A DNA stretch of 64,000 nt from Celoporthe dispersa (Eukaryota; Ascomycota; Sordariomycetes; Diaporthales; Cryphonectriaceae). The notes beneath the pieces are model-generated. The model was not told where the DNA came from. It did not search any database and was given only the letters and a program-made list of their open reading frames with translations. This document shows, piece after piece, positions 22,067-33,707 of the stretch (position 1 is the stretch's first letter; every line of letters starts with the position of its first letter). The stretch is from positions 62,001-126,000 of the forward strand of contig WAID01000009.1 of assembly GCA_016584495.1 (NCBI GenBank), in the 5' to 3' direction. The translations under genes and the position numbers were made by a program.

Positions 22067-23877
22067 ATGTCCGACGGACGATCCTCCAACAGTAACACCC
22101 CCGCGGCGGGAGATCTCGCCCAGAATCATCATCACCGTCATCCGCCTCCTCATCTCACCGCTGGACCCTCCATCAGGCCGCACACCAAGATCCCTGAGAT
22201 CCTCCCTCATGAGCGCGTCTTCCCCATCCAGATCGGCTCCGAGCTGTTCAAGCTCTCGGGCGCCTCCATCTCCTCGGACGGTAGGTCCTCTTTCCATCAG
22301 GCTATCGTTATCATCACCTTCTTCTCCTTGTTGCGCAGCGTTATATAACGTGCTGACAAATTACACCCTGACCTGCCTCCTCCCTCCTCCCTTCTCCTCA
22401 CCACTCACCCAACCCCCCCCCCCCCCAAACCACAGACTTACATGCCCTCTCTACCCGTCCTTCACCACCCGACACCTTGTCCGCCTCCCCTGCTGACCTC
22501 CTTCTCCTCAGCGCCGTCCTACTTCTCCCAGTACTTCCTCTGTCAGATCAGACAGGCTGAGGAGAACGGCAGCGACCCTGCCACCGCCATCCGCACGCTC
22601 TATATCGACCGCGACCCGGTGACCTTTCGGGACATCTCGCTGCACCTCCAGGGCTACCACGTCTCGCCGCGCGACGGCACGCACTTTGTGCGCCTCTTTG
22701 CCGACGCGCAGTTCTACACCCTGCCCAGGCTCATCTCGCAGCTCCACGAGGAGAGCATCTTCATGTCCATCGGCCACACCGAGTTCCAGATCCCGCGCGA
22801 CCTCTTCTCCGACCCGGGCAACTCGCCCAACTTCTTCAGCCTCGGCTTCGCCATCTTCTTCTCCGACCCCTCCGACCTCTTCCCCGGCCTCGACCGCGAG
22901 GGCCTCATCCGTCCCCCTTCCATCCTCCCGCCCTGCGTTCCCGGCCGCAGCGCCGAGGTCTTTGCCGAGCTGCTCCACCTGCTCAGGGGCTATCCCCTCC
23001 AGGTCCGCAGCGACGAGCACCGCGCCAGCCTGCTCAGGGACTGTCGCTACTTCAACTTCCGCGGCCTCGAGCAGCGCCTTATCCCCCACGCCCGCGCCTT
23101 CAACCAATCTCGTGGCCGCGACGAGATCGCCCTGCGCCTCGAGGACATCCTCAAGAGCGGCGTCAGCGTCATTCCCGAAACTTTCTATCCCTCCTCCTCT
23201 CCCTCCTCCTCCTCTCCCGCCGCCCAGCACCAGCACCAGCACCAGCAGCAGCAGCAGCAGCAACAACAGCAGCACCAGCCGCAGCGGGGAGGAGGGCCCG
23301 ACCTGGGCTGGGTCCACTACGCCAGGCCCTTCGTTGACCACCGCTCGGCCGAGCTGATCCTCGAGGTCGGCGGCGAGAACATGCGCCTGCACTTCCACGC
23401 CCCGGGAGACACCGGCATGCGAGTCGAGTTCTTCCGCGACGGCCGCGTCCGGCTGACCAAGCTGTTCGAGGTCATCGCCAGCAAGCTGAACCTGCCACCC
23501 ACCACCCAGCCCTTGGGTCTGCTGATGAAGTCTGGCGGCGCCTCGAGCCAGCCTCCTACGCCGGGGAACACGCCGCTGAGCGATGACTGGGTCAAGTGTG
23601 AGATCCCCCCGAGACGGCCATCACGCTGGACGGGAGGAAGTATACAGGGCACAGGACGATGACGGCGGCGGCGGCGGCGGCAGAAGGCAGTGGGGCGAAC
23701 GAGGCCGAGACGCCTACCGTCGGGACTGCCCCGACGGCCGATACGAACAGCGTCAGCGTGAGCGGAGACTCTCCAACAGGGATGGCGGGCCTGTCGTTGT
23801 ACCCGCCAAGGAAACGCAAGAGGCTCGACGACGATGAACCCAACGGCATGGGCGCACCGGGGGGTACTGGACCCTGA
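22067..23877 (+). CDS. BTB/POZ domain protein with polyglutamine tract (one-base frameshift)
   Basis: BTB/POZ proteins dimerise and often act as cullin-3 adaptors or transcription cofactors. Exons 22067-22280 and 22512-23877, intron 231 bases. The BTB fold begins FPIQIGSELFKLSGASISSDAPSYFSQYF across the splice; it continues with LYIDRDPVTFRDI and HLQGYHV, and a second BTB-like stretch starts SIGHTEFQIPRDLF. Further on are a Ser/Pro-rich loop, an HQ/poly-Q stretch (about 23227-23280) and a basic RKRKR near the end that could be a nuclear signal. At six C (23605-23610) the frame shifts: WVKCEIP is followed one base out by ETAITLDGRKY. One added C gives 526 residues. As written the protein would end at 23662. 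Confidence 0.82.
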
Positions 23878-24436
23878 AGACCGCGCAGTGGAGGCTAAGG
23901 ATACAGAGTGTGGGCAACGGGAGGACCAGTGTCGAGTGTGTGCTGGTTGCTGTCAAAATCAATGCCCTGAGTGGTGAACACGCGAGAAACGAGGCGAGAT
24001 CCTTCTTGATGGGCTAAGAATGCAGTGCGTACTCGAGGATTATACGATCAAATAAGAAGATGAGGCACACAGGTCGCAAATGTGGTGACACGTTTTGAAC
24101 AATTAACACTACTAGAATATACCGCCCTCCCCCCCCATTTTGATCCGCAGGCCGTGACTTAACAAGTAATAACGAGAAAGAAAGAATGAGAAAAGCCAGC
24201 CTCGCTCGCTCCCTACAAATCAACCCATCATCCAATCCCCAGCGCCCAGCCAATGACCGTCCAACTCATCGCCCATCAACGCCAGGAAATGCTGTGCAGA
24301 CGATCACCAAAGGGTACTCCGGAGACGCCGACATGAACAACACGAATGGCAAACACCAGCGTGCGATCCCTTACACAAAAACAAACCAGACAAGACGAGA
24401 TCTCCAAGAGCCATGGAACCAGACGGCAGGATATGT
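23878..24436. other. Intergenic between convergent genes
   Basis: 3' flanks of the BTB and coiled-coil genes. Contains a C run near 24128-24137. No gene supported. Confidence 0.5.
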
Positions 24437-26645
24437 TCAAGACCCCAGCCTCCCCTTCCTACCAGCAGGTGCGCTCATGTCTCTCCTCTCGACACCTCTC
24501 ATCATGCCCTTGCGCGGTGTGACAGCCGCTCCGCTCTTAGCGCGGCCACGTCGCTCACGGATCTTGGCCAGCGCCTGCTCCCTCGTCATGGTCGGGGTCA
24601 GAGCAGGATTGTTGACGTCCCAGCTCGGCGCGCGGTCGTCCGCCACCCGTCCGCGCGAGGGGGTCCGCTGCAGGGCCAAGAGCTTCTGGGCCATACTCGG
24701 TTCCGAGGTCTCCTCGCGCAGGGGCACTGTCGTGGTTGTTGTCGATGTCTGATAGAAAGAGGTCGTGGTGTGTGGGCGGGAGCCGAAGGATGTCTTGAAG
24801 GGATACTGTTCCTGGACCATATCGACGTTAGGGTCCTGGGCTTGTAGGGGCATACGCGCGGGTTGAGACTGCGAGAGGCCCTCATCGCGGGTCTTTGCCA
24901 CGGTGATCTTCTCGGCTTCGACAACAAGAGGGGCGCGCTTGTTCAGCGTGGCAGTGGCGTTGACGTCCGGCGTCGGCGCCATCTGCTGGTGTGACACGCT
25001 CAGGAGCGATGCCAGGGAGGCCCTCTCTGGTCCAACGACAGCGAAGGAGGGTGGCTCGACAGACGGCGTGCGCGAGTATCGTTCTGGCATCTGACGACGC
25101 TCCGTCCGTGGTGCAGGCGCGTCCTCCATAGCCATATCGGTGTCCTGCCCCTGTCGGTGCCCGCTCGGCTTCGCCCCGTTCCTGTTCCTCTCTATAGCTT
25201 CTGCCTCCTCTGCGGACACCGTCTGGAAGGTCCCCAGGTCCGGCAGGAAGATGGTGGCCCTGCGCTCCTCCTTATGCTCGATCCTTCTCGGCTTTGCTGG
25301 CTGGGGCACGGAATGAGCAGACGTCTCACGTGGTGGAGGGATTGTCGCTTTCTCACTAAGAATCATGCGGTCAGACGGGTCTGCCAGAGGGGCAGGCTCG
25401 CCCCGCTTCTGGCGCTTGGGACTGAGCAGGGCCATGCTGGACCGCGGCCGCTTCTTCATGCAGGAGCATGCGTGGAGCCGACACTCCGCCTCGAGGTATT
25501 CGATGTGGTCGTTTGCGCGGTCAGCACGCTGCTTCTCCCACTGCCAGAGCCGCGACAGCTCCTCGATCTCGGCCTCGCTGGCTGCAGACGACTTGACCTC
25601 GACGAGCGACAGCGACGACACCCTGGAGCCGGTCCCGCTGGGGCTCGCAAACTCGTCGTCCTCGTCTTCCCTGCTGGGTGCCGGCAGGGCAGTCTCCCTC
25701 GGCGGCGATGCGGGCGACGTCCTCCTCGGTCTTGGCCAGGGTCTTGAAGGCGTCGCGCTCCTGCTCGACGACCTTGATCCGCTCGACGGCCTGCTCGAGC
25801 TCGGAGCGGCCCTTCTCCAGCTGCTCCTGCAGGCCCACCAGGTTGTACCTGGCCTGGAATGCCTCCTGCTCGCGGTTGAGACTCCGCTCCTTCTCCCGCT
25901 GGAGGGTCTCCTCGGCGGACTTCTGGGCGGCGCGGGCGGACTTGAGCTCCTCCTGCAGCTTCACGATGACGCTCTGGCTCTTGAAGGTCTCCTTGCGCGT
26001 GCGGCGGATCTCCTTCTCCCAGAGGGCCTGTGTGTGGGCGTGGGTCTCTTTCGCGCGGCCATAGTTTTCCTGCAAACCAGGAACAAGTGGCGGTCAGACA
26101 TTCCCGGGTTCTCCAACACTAGATTGCACGTGGGATCTTGGGGGCTTGTGACATACCATGACCGTCTCCAGCCTCTCGCCGACCCGCCTCTCGCGTTCCT
26201 TGCCCTCCTCAACCTGCCTCTTCAGCGCGCGCACCTCGTCCTTGTAGCGGCGGGCCTCCTCCTCTGCAGCCTCGCGGCCCAGCGCAGCACGCTTCAGGGC
26301 GGCGTCGGCGGCCTTGCGCTCGAGCTTGTTGTTCTGGACGGCGGCGAGGGTGTTGAACTGGTTGATCTTATCACTGACGGAGCTGTCGCGCGAGTGGCCA
26401 TGGCGGGAGGGCGACATGCCGCCGTGGGCAGAGATGGTCGAGTCGCGCTTGGAGGGTGAGGCCGAGCCGATCTGCTTGTTCATGCGCTCAGAGGATACTG
26501 GCTCGAGGGGCGCCATGTTGTCTGCCGGTGACCCCGCGAGGGCTGCGTCTGCTCGGGTAGGCGTCGTCGGCGCAGGAGGGAGAGAGGACCGGAGTATGAT
26601 CGGGGTTGTCGAGAGTTCTATGTGATCCAGCGAGGGATCCATCAT
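24437..26645 (-). CDS. Coiled-coil protein of unknown function (one-base frameshift)
   Basis: Exons 26645-26157 and 26069-24437; intron 88 bases. Low-complexity Ser/Pro N-terminus, then a long coiled coil (about residues 95-300) rich in Glu, Lys, Arg and Ala, with NYGRAKETHAHTQALWEKE just after the splice. The C-terminal half is disordered, with a possible nuclear signal (KKRPR, SPKRQKR), a T/S stretch and a basic end. The frame breaks at GGG (plus-strand CCC 25696-25698): AAE is followed by ETALPAPSRED one base out, so one G appears extra. Correcting it gives 706 residues. I cannot name the family; a cytoskeletal or spindle scaffold is possible but unproven. Confidence 0.8.
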
Positions 26646-27320
26646 GTGTGTCTCTGGGCTGCTTTTGTACCGTGCTGGGTATGCAGGTCTTCGTCTGGAA
26701 TCTTGGGCTGGACCAGAGGAAATAAACAGTTCCCAGGAATTGGTTGCTAGTAGGGACCCGGTTCCCTTATCGTCATTGGCTCGCTAGCGCAACTCTAAAA
26801 AGAAGGCAGCAAGAAGGCAGCCGAGGAGATGGTCAGTCCGTTATGGTCTGTAGAGAGGACAGGTTGGCTGTGTATGTAGCAAGAAGGAGATGGTCGACTG
26901 TGTGAAGCAGGAGGGTTGTGTTGTTGTGGACGTCACGTTCTGTTGGTGTGCCATTTCCTTGCATTCAACATTTGATTACCCAGACAGAGACCAGTGGGGG
27001 CCCACCCCTGTGGTGTGACCCTCCGGGAGCGCATGGCTGTTGCTGGAGCAACCAGCCACTATAGTTTAGTAGCTTCACACTGCCGGCCCAGTGTAGCCAA
27101 TCAGCCCAGGCTTGATTGCAGGGGTTCAAAGAGTTCCAGTGGTCCCCTAAAATGTTATGGAACGGGCGAAACCCTCCAGGTTTGAGGCCAGCTCGACAAG
27201 CGATCTGTCCACGGCCATATGATTTTTGCCTTCTCCCTGTTTCTCTTCTTGTGCTTCTTGGTCCGCTGCAATCCTGTACCGCTGTTTCGACCTCGATCTT
27301 AACCCAGCACGTCTCCAGCC
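26646..27320. promoter_or_regulatory. Shared divergent promoter with CCAAT boxes
   Basis: 675 bases between divergent ATGs of the coiled-coil and MAPR genes. A CCAAT at 27097-27101 and an inverted one (ATTGG) at 26775-26779 are visible and fit HAP-complex sites. A pyrimidine-rich stretch precedes the MAPR start. Confidence 0.5.
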
Positions 27321-28194
27321 ATGGGCTCCGACCCGGATTCCACTGTCCGCCAGCGCAAGCCGGACAAGGAGAGCAGCCAGGCGCCGCCCTCTGCAGCATC
27401 GCCCTCGAGAAAGAAGAAGACCAGGAAGAGCGATGACGAGGAAGAGGTCGAATACGAAAACCGCTGGGTCGATTTCGCCCGTGTCCTGACCTTCCTGCTG
27501 TTCGCCTCGTGTGGCCTGAGCTACCTCGTCTCGGGCGGCGAGTCCTTCTTCTGGAGCATGAAGGTCCCGCCCAAGTATCTACGGCTGGAATGGTGGAAGA
27601 GCCAGTGGGTATGTGTCCGCGAGCACGTCTCTACCCTGCCACGACAGTCCTTCCTGTTGCTAACCCTGGCCTGATGCTGGACAGAACGGTCCTCTCTACC
27701 TCACACCCGAAGAACTGCGCGCCTACGACGGCTCCGATCCTGACAAACCCATCTACCTCGCCATCAACCACACCATCTACGACGTCACGGCTGGGAGCCG
27801 GATGTACGGCCCAGGTGGCTCCTACAACGTCTTCGCCGGCGTCGACGCGAGCAGGGGCTTCGTGACGGGCTGCTTCAAGGAGGACCAGACGCCCGACATG
27901 CGCGGCGTCGAGGAGATGTACCTGCCCCTGGACGATCCGGAAGTCGACAGGCACTGGACCAAGTCCGAGATGAAGAACCTTCGCGCGCAGGAGAAGCGGC
28001 AGGCCGAGAAGAAGGCCTACGACGGCCTGAAGCACTGGGTAGACTTCTTTGGCAACAGCAAAAAGTACACCTTTGTCGGCTACGTCAAGAGAACTGCTGA
28101 CTGGCTGGAGAAGGAGCCCAGGAGGGAGCTGTGTGCCCAGGCTGCCAAGGGCAGGAAGCCTAGGAAGGTTCCCGAGGACAAGAAACAGCCATGA
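27321..28194 (+). CDS. Membrane-anchored cytochrome b5-like heme/steroid-binding protein (MAPR/Dap1-like)
   Basis: Heme-binding MAPR-type protein; relatives such as Dap1/PGRMC support P450 enzymes in sterol synthesis. Exons 27321-27608 and 27685-28194 give 265 residues. A charged N-terminus with KKKTRK, a single membrane helix at about 52-71 and the b5-like domain from residue 97 (NGPLYLTPEELRAYDG) are visible. The domain contains YLAINHTIYDVT and the heme-pocket loop MYGPGGSYNVFAGVDASR, whose tyrosines replace the histidines of true cytochrome b5. The basic, lysine-rich C-terminus is cytosolic or nuclear-facing. Expected in the ER membrane. The reading frame is intact. Confidence 0.9.
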
Positions 28195-29059
28195 GGGATG
28201 CGTGAATAGTATGCCAGAGCAGCTGAGAGGAACCTCAGCACCCCTTGCCAATGCTGCGATAAAGCTGTGTTGATTTAGTTTCTCAAAAAGAAACCATTGT
28301 ATATGTCTTCTATTTATTCTTTCTTTTTGACACCCACACACCCACACAAAAAGGGTCTTGTTTCGGTCTCCATCGTACTCAAGCATCTGCTGCCTCTACT
28401 CCGACACCCTGTCCCTAGGGATGCCCCTTGGATGTTGACAAAAGTCCTGATAGCTTCGCTAAATTTGTTATTATTTACGACTTCTGACATCTCAGAATTC
28501 AGTCAAGTGGCTGTGATAGGACTTGGTCTGAAGCACTCCCTTTTCGTCCTGCGCTGCGCTTGTCTGTGTCTTTGTTGGACAAAATATTTGTGTATCAGGC
28601 TGAGATCAGCTGCCATTCAACATGTGCAGATCTGATCAGTCAAGGCAAGGATCAACAAACAAGTTTCAAAGATATAATCAAAAGGTGCTCTTGATCCAAA
28701 TTATGAAAAGTATCTTGAAAATGCAGGGTGGCCCTGGCATGTAGGTCCTAGCAGGCAAGAAAAAAAAGAAGAAAAAAGAGAAGGAGAAAGAAAAAGGGGA
28801 AGCAAACTAAATGTATACATAAAGTGTGCGTCATGCTGCTCTTGGATGCTCAACCATTCCAGTTGCTTCCATCCAGTGTCTCAAATCAACACTCCTTCCA
28901 ATCTCTTCCTTAATTATCACAACTATTTCACATCTTTGTCTTCCAAGTGCCAGCAACTGATTGTCAAGCGAGACTACTGCCAAAGCTTCATCAAAACAAA
29001 ACCACTACCAAACTTTTACCATATCAAACACTCTCCAAGACCAAACACACCTCATCGCC
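28195..29059. other. Intergenic, 5' flank of secreted-protein gene
   Basis: A/G-rich tract near 28760-28800. The last 200 bases are C/A/T-rich, resembling a transcribed leader. No gene supported. Confidence 0.5.
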
Positions 29060-29395
29060 ATGGCATCTCTCATCAAGGCCACGATCTCTGCACTTGCACT
29101 CTTCTCGAGCGCCGCTGCCGACAACTCTACCGACATGAACGAGTTCAACCTCTGCCTCGTGGAGTGCACCACCTTGGAAGCATACAGCTGTGGAGCAATC
29201 TACCATACCGACTGGATGCCCAAGTACTACGACATACTGCACCACTGCATGCTTGCCCATACCCACTGTCGCCAGTCATGCTATGCAGGAGAGACAATCA
29301 TGGACAAGATGGAGGAGGACTCAGAGTGGCAGCAGTACATCAACGAGCTGGGCCTTGTCTCCAGTTCCCTGACTGCTATTTGTGATGGGGTTTGA
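29060..29395 (+). CDS. Small secreted protein with seven cysteines
   Basis: Single exon, 111 residues. Signal peptide about 1-20 (MASLIKATISALALFSSAAA), then DNST. The mature 91 residues hold cysteines at 32, 36, 44, 63, 70, 74 and 108; an odd number, so one may be free or bridge two chains. Acidic overall, no TM helix after the signal. The ATG at 29060 has a good context (GCCATGG) and begins a typical signal peptide, so it was preferred to in-frame upstream codons. No family recognised; size, secretion and cysteine content would place it on an effector-candidate list, but nothing shows a role. Confidence 0.78.
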   Translation: MASLIKATISALALFSSAAADNSTDMNEFNLCLVECTTLEAYSCGAIYHTDWMPKYYDILHHCMLAHTHCRQSCYAGETIMDKMEEDSEWQQYINELGLVSSSLTAICDGV

Positions 29396-30394
29396 GGGGT
29401 CGTGTTGTTGTGTTGTGGGGGATTTCAGTGCATGCCCAAGGATGAGCATTCTGCTATACACTGCTCTGAAGACACATGCACTGCTTCGGTCATGAAAGGT
29501 ATCTGGTCTGGGTGACAGGTGGGCAGCATGGTTCTCATCATTCAAGAGTACATAATACTACCACTCATGTGTTTCTTTTCAATTCCTGGGATGCTAGGTG
29601 CTATCTTCTGTTGATGACATGTCATTGCTGTGAAGGGCGGTGTGAATAGTACAGGGCCACTTAAAACTCAGCTCAAGCTCAGCCACAATTTTTACTCAAC
29701 AATTGCTTCTCCCATGGCAACTATTGGTGGGGAAAGCAGCTGGACAGATAAGCTGCTGAGCCCCTTCGCTCTAGAATGAAGACATCTTGACTACTTTTGT
29801 CGTCTTCATGTTAGGTTCTAACAAAAGGTCTCAGAAGAAGAGCTCAACACATACGACTCTTCTTCACAAGCTATTACGAAGGTGGATTAACAATGCAAGA
29901 CATTAACTATAATTAATCCAAGGTTTTGGCTAAAAATTGTCTCAGAAATGCGACTAGGATCCTGAGGCGTATTGGGGAGAAATTCTAGAGAAATCCGTCC
30001 TCGCTGAAGATTGATATGTATGACAAATACATGTCCATTGGTTGCACAAGTGCACCTGATGCGTAGTGGACATGGTCATTCCCACCAGCCATAGCCAATC
30101 TGAAGTAATGCACAACTGGTTACCCTGTTCTCTACTTGCTTGGAATCAGAGCTGGAAAGGAGACCGAATGCACACGACAAAGGGATATTTTCATTTTTCT
30201 TATCATAGCAGAAAATTGACGTACTCTTTCCAAGAGAAAACGTCTATAATGTAAGAGATATCAACCGAAAACTCCATCACAATCATATTAATCCAGCTGG
30301 GTATACGGTAGACCAGTCCACGTCATTCATATCCGGCATCTACACCTGAATGCCATCTCCCCATCCAACATTCTTGAGAAGAGGGGGGTGAAGA
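29396..30394. other. AT-rich intergenic region
   Basis: No gene supported. Many stops in all frames and AT-rich from about 29750 to 30300, which could be decayed repeat sequence, but no repeat unit or terminal repeats were found. Confidence 0.45.
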
Positions 30395-31169
30395 TTACAG
30401 GAGCATGATGGCAGCAGCAAGACCAGCCAGACCCAGGTGGTGCCGCCGACCTTGACCATGCCGGCGCTAGAAGTTGTGGTGGTGGTACCGCTGGATGTGC
30501 TGCCAGAGCTGCTAGTTGAGCTGTCGGCGGCAGCAGCACTACCAGGGATGACGGTGGTTGCTCCGGAAGCAAGTGACTTGAAATTGGCGAGGGACCGAGA
30601 GGCGTTGGCGGCAGTGCTGAGAAGAAACATAATGTCAGTTCCATTTATTTCTGTTGGCTAGGGAAAAGAAGGGAGAAAGAAAAAAAAGAGGTGCTCAAGC
30701 CCGTAGCAACTCACTTCTCGTTGATGACCATCGTCATACCGCTCTCACAGTGGCGAGCCTGCGCGCAGTATACCCAGATGGGGGTGGTGTTGTTGATCTG
30801 GATGGTGTACGTGGGGATGTTGGACCCTCCAGCAGCGACAGGCATGAACCCAGAGTGGAAGCCTGTCACGTTGGACGAGAACAAGCTGATGGGCTGGCAG
30901 GGCTGGTCGAAGGTCGACTGGGTTACGGTGTGGTTGCTGGCGACAAACTGGAACTGCACCATGTCGCCCACGCTCGCCTGGATGCTGTCGGGAGAGTAGG
31001 TCAGGGAGCCATTGGACGAGCCGACGGTGACGACCTGTACATTTTGTGCTATAATCATAGAGTGTCAGGACAGGTTTCCCCATCAAATCTCTCAATAAGC
31101 TTGGTCTCGGCCAGACATACCAGAAGCGAAGCCTGCCATGAGGGCCAGAGCTGCTGTTGTGAACTGCAT
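30395..31169 (-). CDS. GPI-anchored cupredoxin (extracellular serine/threonine-rich plastocyanin-like protein), frameshifted tail
   Basis: Extracellular copper protein. Exons 31169-31121, 31048-30715 and 30616-30395. Signal peptide 1-16, then a cupredoxin domain about 17-125: H56 (SNHTV), C111 (WVYCAQ), H116 and M121 fit a type-1 copper site; C67 and C117 could form a disulfide. A Ser/Thr-rich linker follows. The last codons are read out of frame at the CC of 30436-30437: one extra C gives a short hydrophobic end LGLAGLAAAIMLL and a stop at 30397, a normal GPI-attachment tail, for 201 residues. As written, translation runs to 30340 with a non-hydrophobic end. The hydrophobic tail in the other frame is strong evidence for the single-base loss. 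Confidence 0.85.
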
Positions 31170-32331
31170 CTTGAATATGTGTGGATGAAAAAGCTGTGGA
31201 AGCTGTGGAGACAGAGAGAGAGAGGCAGACGAAGTCAACTTCGACCAAGCAAGATATTACTGAATAATTAAAGCGACTGGCGCTGTTTGAAGCGGAGGAC
31301 TAGCCTTTGGGGATCGTGGAAAATGAGAGTAAAGAAAGAAACGTGGATGGTCTACTTCACGTCAGAGAAGGAGAAATGGAGTGGGGAGGAGAAGAAGAAT
31401 AAAAAAAGAGGGAACGAGCAGGCGAGCGAGGGCATGAATATAAACAAGCAGGTGTGACGGACCAAGGCAAATCATCTCGGAGGTTGAGGGGATCACATCG
31501 TGTATGATCGACGCACCCGTGTAGGGCCTGTGTGGTTCAGCCACTGGCAAGTGTTTGCGCCAAGTCTGAAGAGGCAGAGGACGGCGCAGGGGACAGGCTT
31601 GCAAGGGAAGCGCGGGCAAGAGAATTTCGAAACGCCGTCGAGGTTTTGTTGATCACCTCGCTGGACACTGCGGTCTACAGTGCAAGAAACTGAGTGGGCT
31701 GCAGCGTCAGGCCTCGCTGGCTCGGGTCTTGACGCCCAGGTAGAGCTGCCAAGCAATGATACTTGTTCAAGCAAATTCAAGGCACGGCACGGTTGACGGA
31801 GCGATTCAACACACGAGCAGCCACTTGGCCGGTGCACGGTCAATACTTTGCTTGACCCCGAGCGAGCCTGGACAAGCTCCTGGCACGACCACCAGACGTG
31901 GTCTGCCGTCACAGCGAGCATAGTAGAACACATCGTCGTCAGCTGGTCGGCTTTGGGCTTGGAGCTCCCTCGAGAGTGCCCCTCGCTTATGTAACGCGTA
32001 GCCCCTGGCAGCCAGCCGCCCTGGCTGCAGTGGGCGGCTGCGAGAAACACCCTTGGGCCCATCAAACCCAAAAACAAGGTTATTTCCTGGGTGGCGTCCT
32101 TCTCCATGGAGGCGTGGGCCCGGAACTGTCTCCCTCCTCGAGGGGTCCTGTCCTGCCTCAGATGTCGCTCACTCCCAGGATTTAATGACGAGGGACGACA
32201 GAAGGGACATATTGGGAGCCCTAGCCCATACGCCTATGCGAGTCGTTTGTAAGAGCCTGCAGATCAGTCGCAGGCTTGCCATTGCTGAACAAGGTAAGGG
32301 GAGATATATATACATATACGTACACACACAT

Positions 32332-32363
<32 letters not shown>

Positions 32364-33707
32364 CCTCGAATTACGTTCGCAGTGTTTGTCGTCTAAAAAA
32401 TGCTTTCGACCACGAGGTTCGTCACACGCCATCCGTACCGATACGGGACGACGTGGGCATCTCGGCTGCGGTGATGGGACGGGCTGCACAGGCGCCGAGC
32501 TCAAGAGTCCGTCCGGATCCTACTGTGGCTGCTTGCACAATGTACGCGAGTTCGCATGAAGACGCATCCAGGCTCAGCTCGGACTGGACGGGAACCGGAC
32601 GACATGGAAGCCGTGACATGAACAGGACGGTTGGGCCAGGGGGTGCTTTAGCCCCCTTGTCCCGCTCCGCATAAGCCCATGTCGCAGTGGTGGGCCACAC
32701 GGATATGTCAAAAAGCTGTGACGACTCCGAGACTTTGGGCGGTTTCATCATGACGGAGATGTAACGAAGTACTCAGCAGCACCGCCCTAGTTCCATCTGC
32801 GGCGATTTGCCGGCCTGAGCTCACAATTGCTGCAGCTGGTATTCCCACCCGCAATCTGCAGTAGTTTTCAGTGAGATACGGCTGGGCAGGGTGTAAATCT
32901 AGTATGGCCCGTAGCGCATGCAATGCACAGATTCGTAAGTCTGTGGGAAAATCTCAGTTTTCCTAATGGTTGGCCTTGTCCGCGAACTGTGCGAGCAATC
33001 CTCTCACTTCACGGCCCCTCATTGCTCCAGCAATGCGTGACGGATGGGAGAGTCGAGATCGATCCGAAAGGCCTTGTTTACCCCAAGCGGGCCCGAGACA
33101 TGGGGGTCCAGCGCTTAACTGCCATCACCCGACTGCGAAAAGACCATCCCATCTCTGGATATCCTAAGCTTGAACTAAACGTTTGCCTTTCCCTGGTCAA
33201 GAGCGGTTGGCAAACTTGGCTAGTATTCGTCTGAACGTGACGAAGCTGAATAATGCGATCAGACGCATGTTTTTCAACGTAGACAGGCCTGACCAGAGCA
33301 CGAGGCCAGTGCAGGCCTGCCTGGCTGGCTGTCCGCAGATTGACCCTCAAGACTCTGCACGCTTGAATTTATACGACTTCCTTTCAAGACCACGCCTGTA
33401 GACAGCCGCCACAAGGTGGTCATGATACGCCGGAGAGATAGCGAGCTCACCGGCCGAGTCCTCATGCCTCCGTGACTACACGTCCCTGATAGAGATATCC
33501 GAACCTCTGCATAGCTGGCGCCTCTCGACTAGGCACAGCTGCGAGGGGCAGAGGACAGGCGCCGCCGAGCCCTTATGTTTTGATCGACGGAGGGGGAGCA
33601 GGCTCGATCTGCTACTAGTGAGGTCAGATCAGAAACCAGTGAAACCTCAACGTCGGTTATAGCCCAGTGTATCCATTTTGTTTCTCGTCCAAGGCGTCGA
33701 TCGGTTC
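31170..33707. other. Long intergenic region
   Basis: 2.5 kb without a supported gene. Open frames exist but show no motifs or exon structure. Contains a GA microsatellite at 32341-32363. Confidence 0.5.
32335..32363. repeat. GA microsatellite
   Basis: About 11-12 uninterrupted GA units after a short GAAAGA lead. Confidence 0.85.

Noticed and set aside
23227..23280. CAG/CAA repeat as a standalone microsatellite
   Set aside because: It is in frame inside the BTB gene and codes the His/Gln tract, so it is part of that gene.
29396..30394. Transposon relic with RIP
   Set aside because: AT-rich, but no terminal repeats, duplicated target site or recognisable transposase/polymerase frame.
31493..32107. 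204-codon minus-strand open frame in the long intergenic region
   Set aside because: Cys/Trp-rich random-looking composition, no domains, no splice partners.
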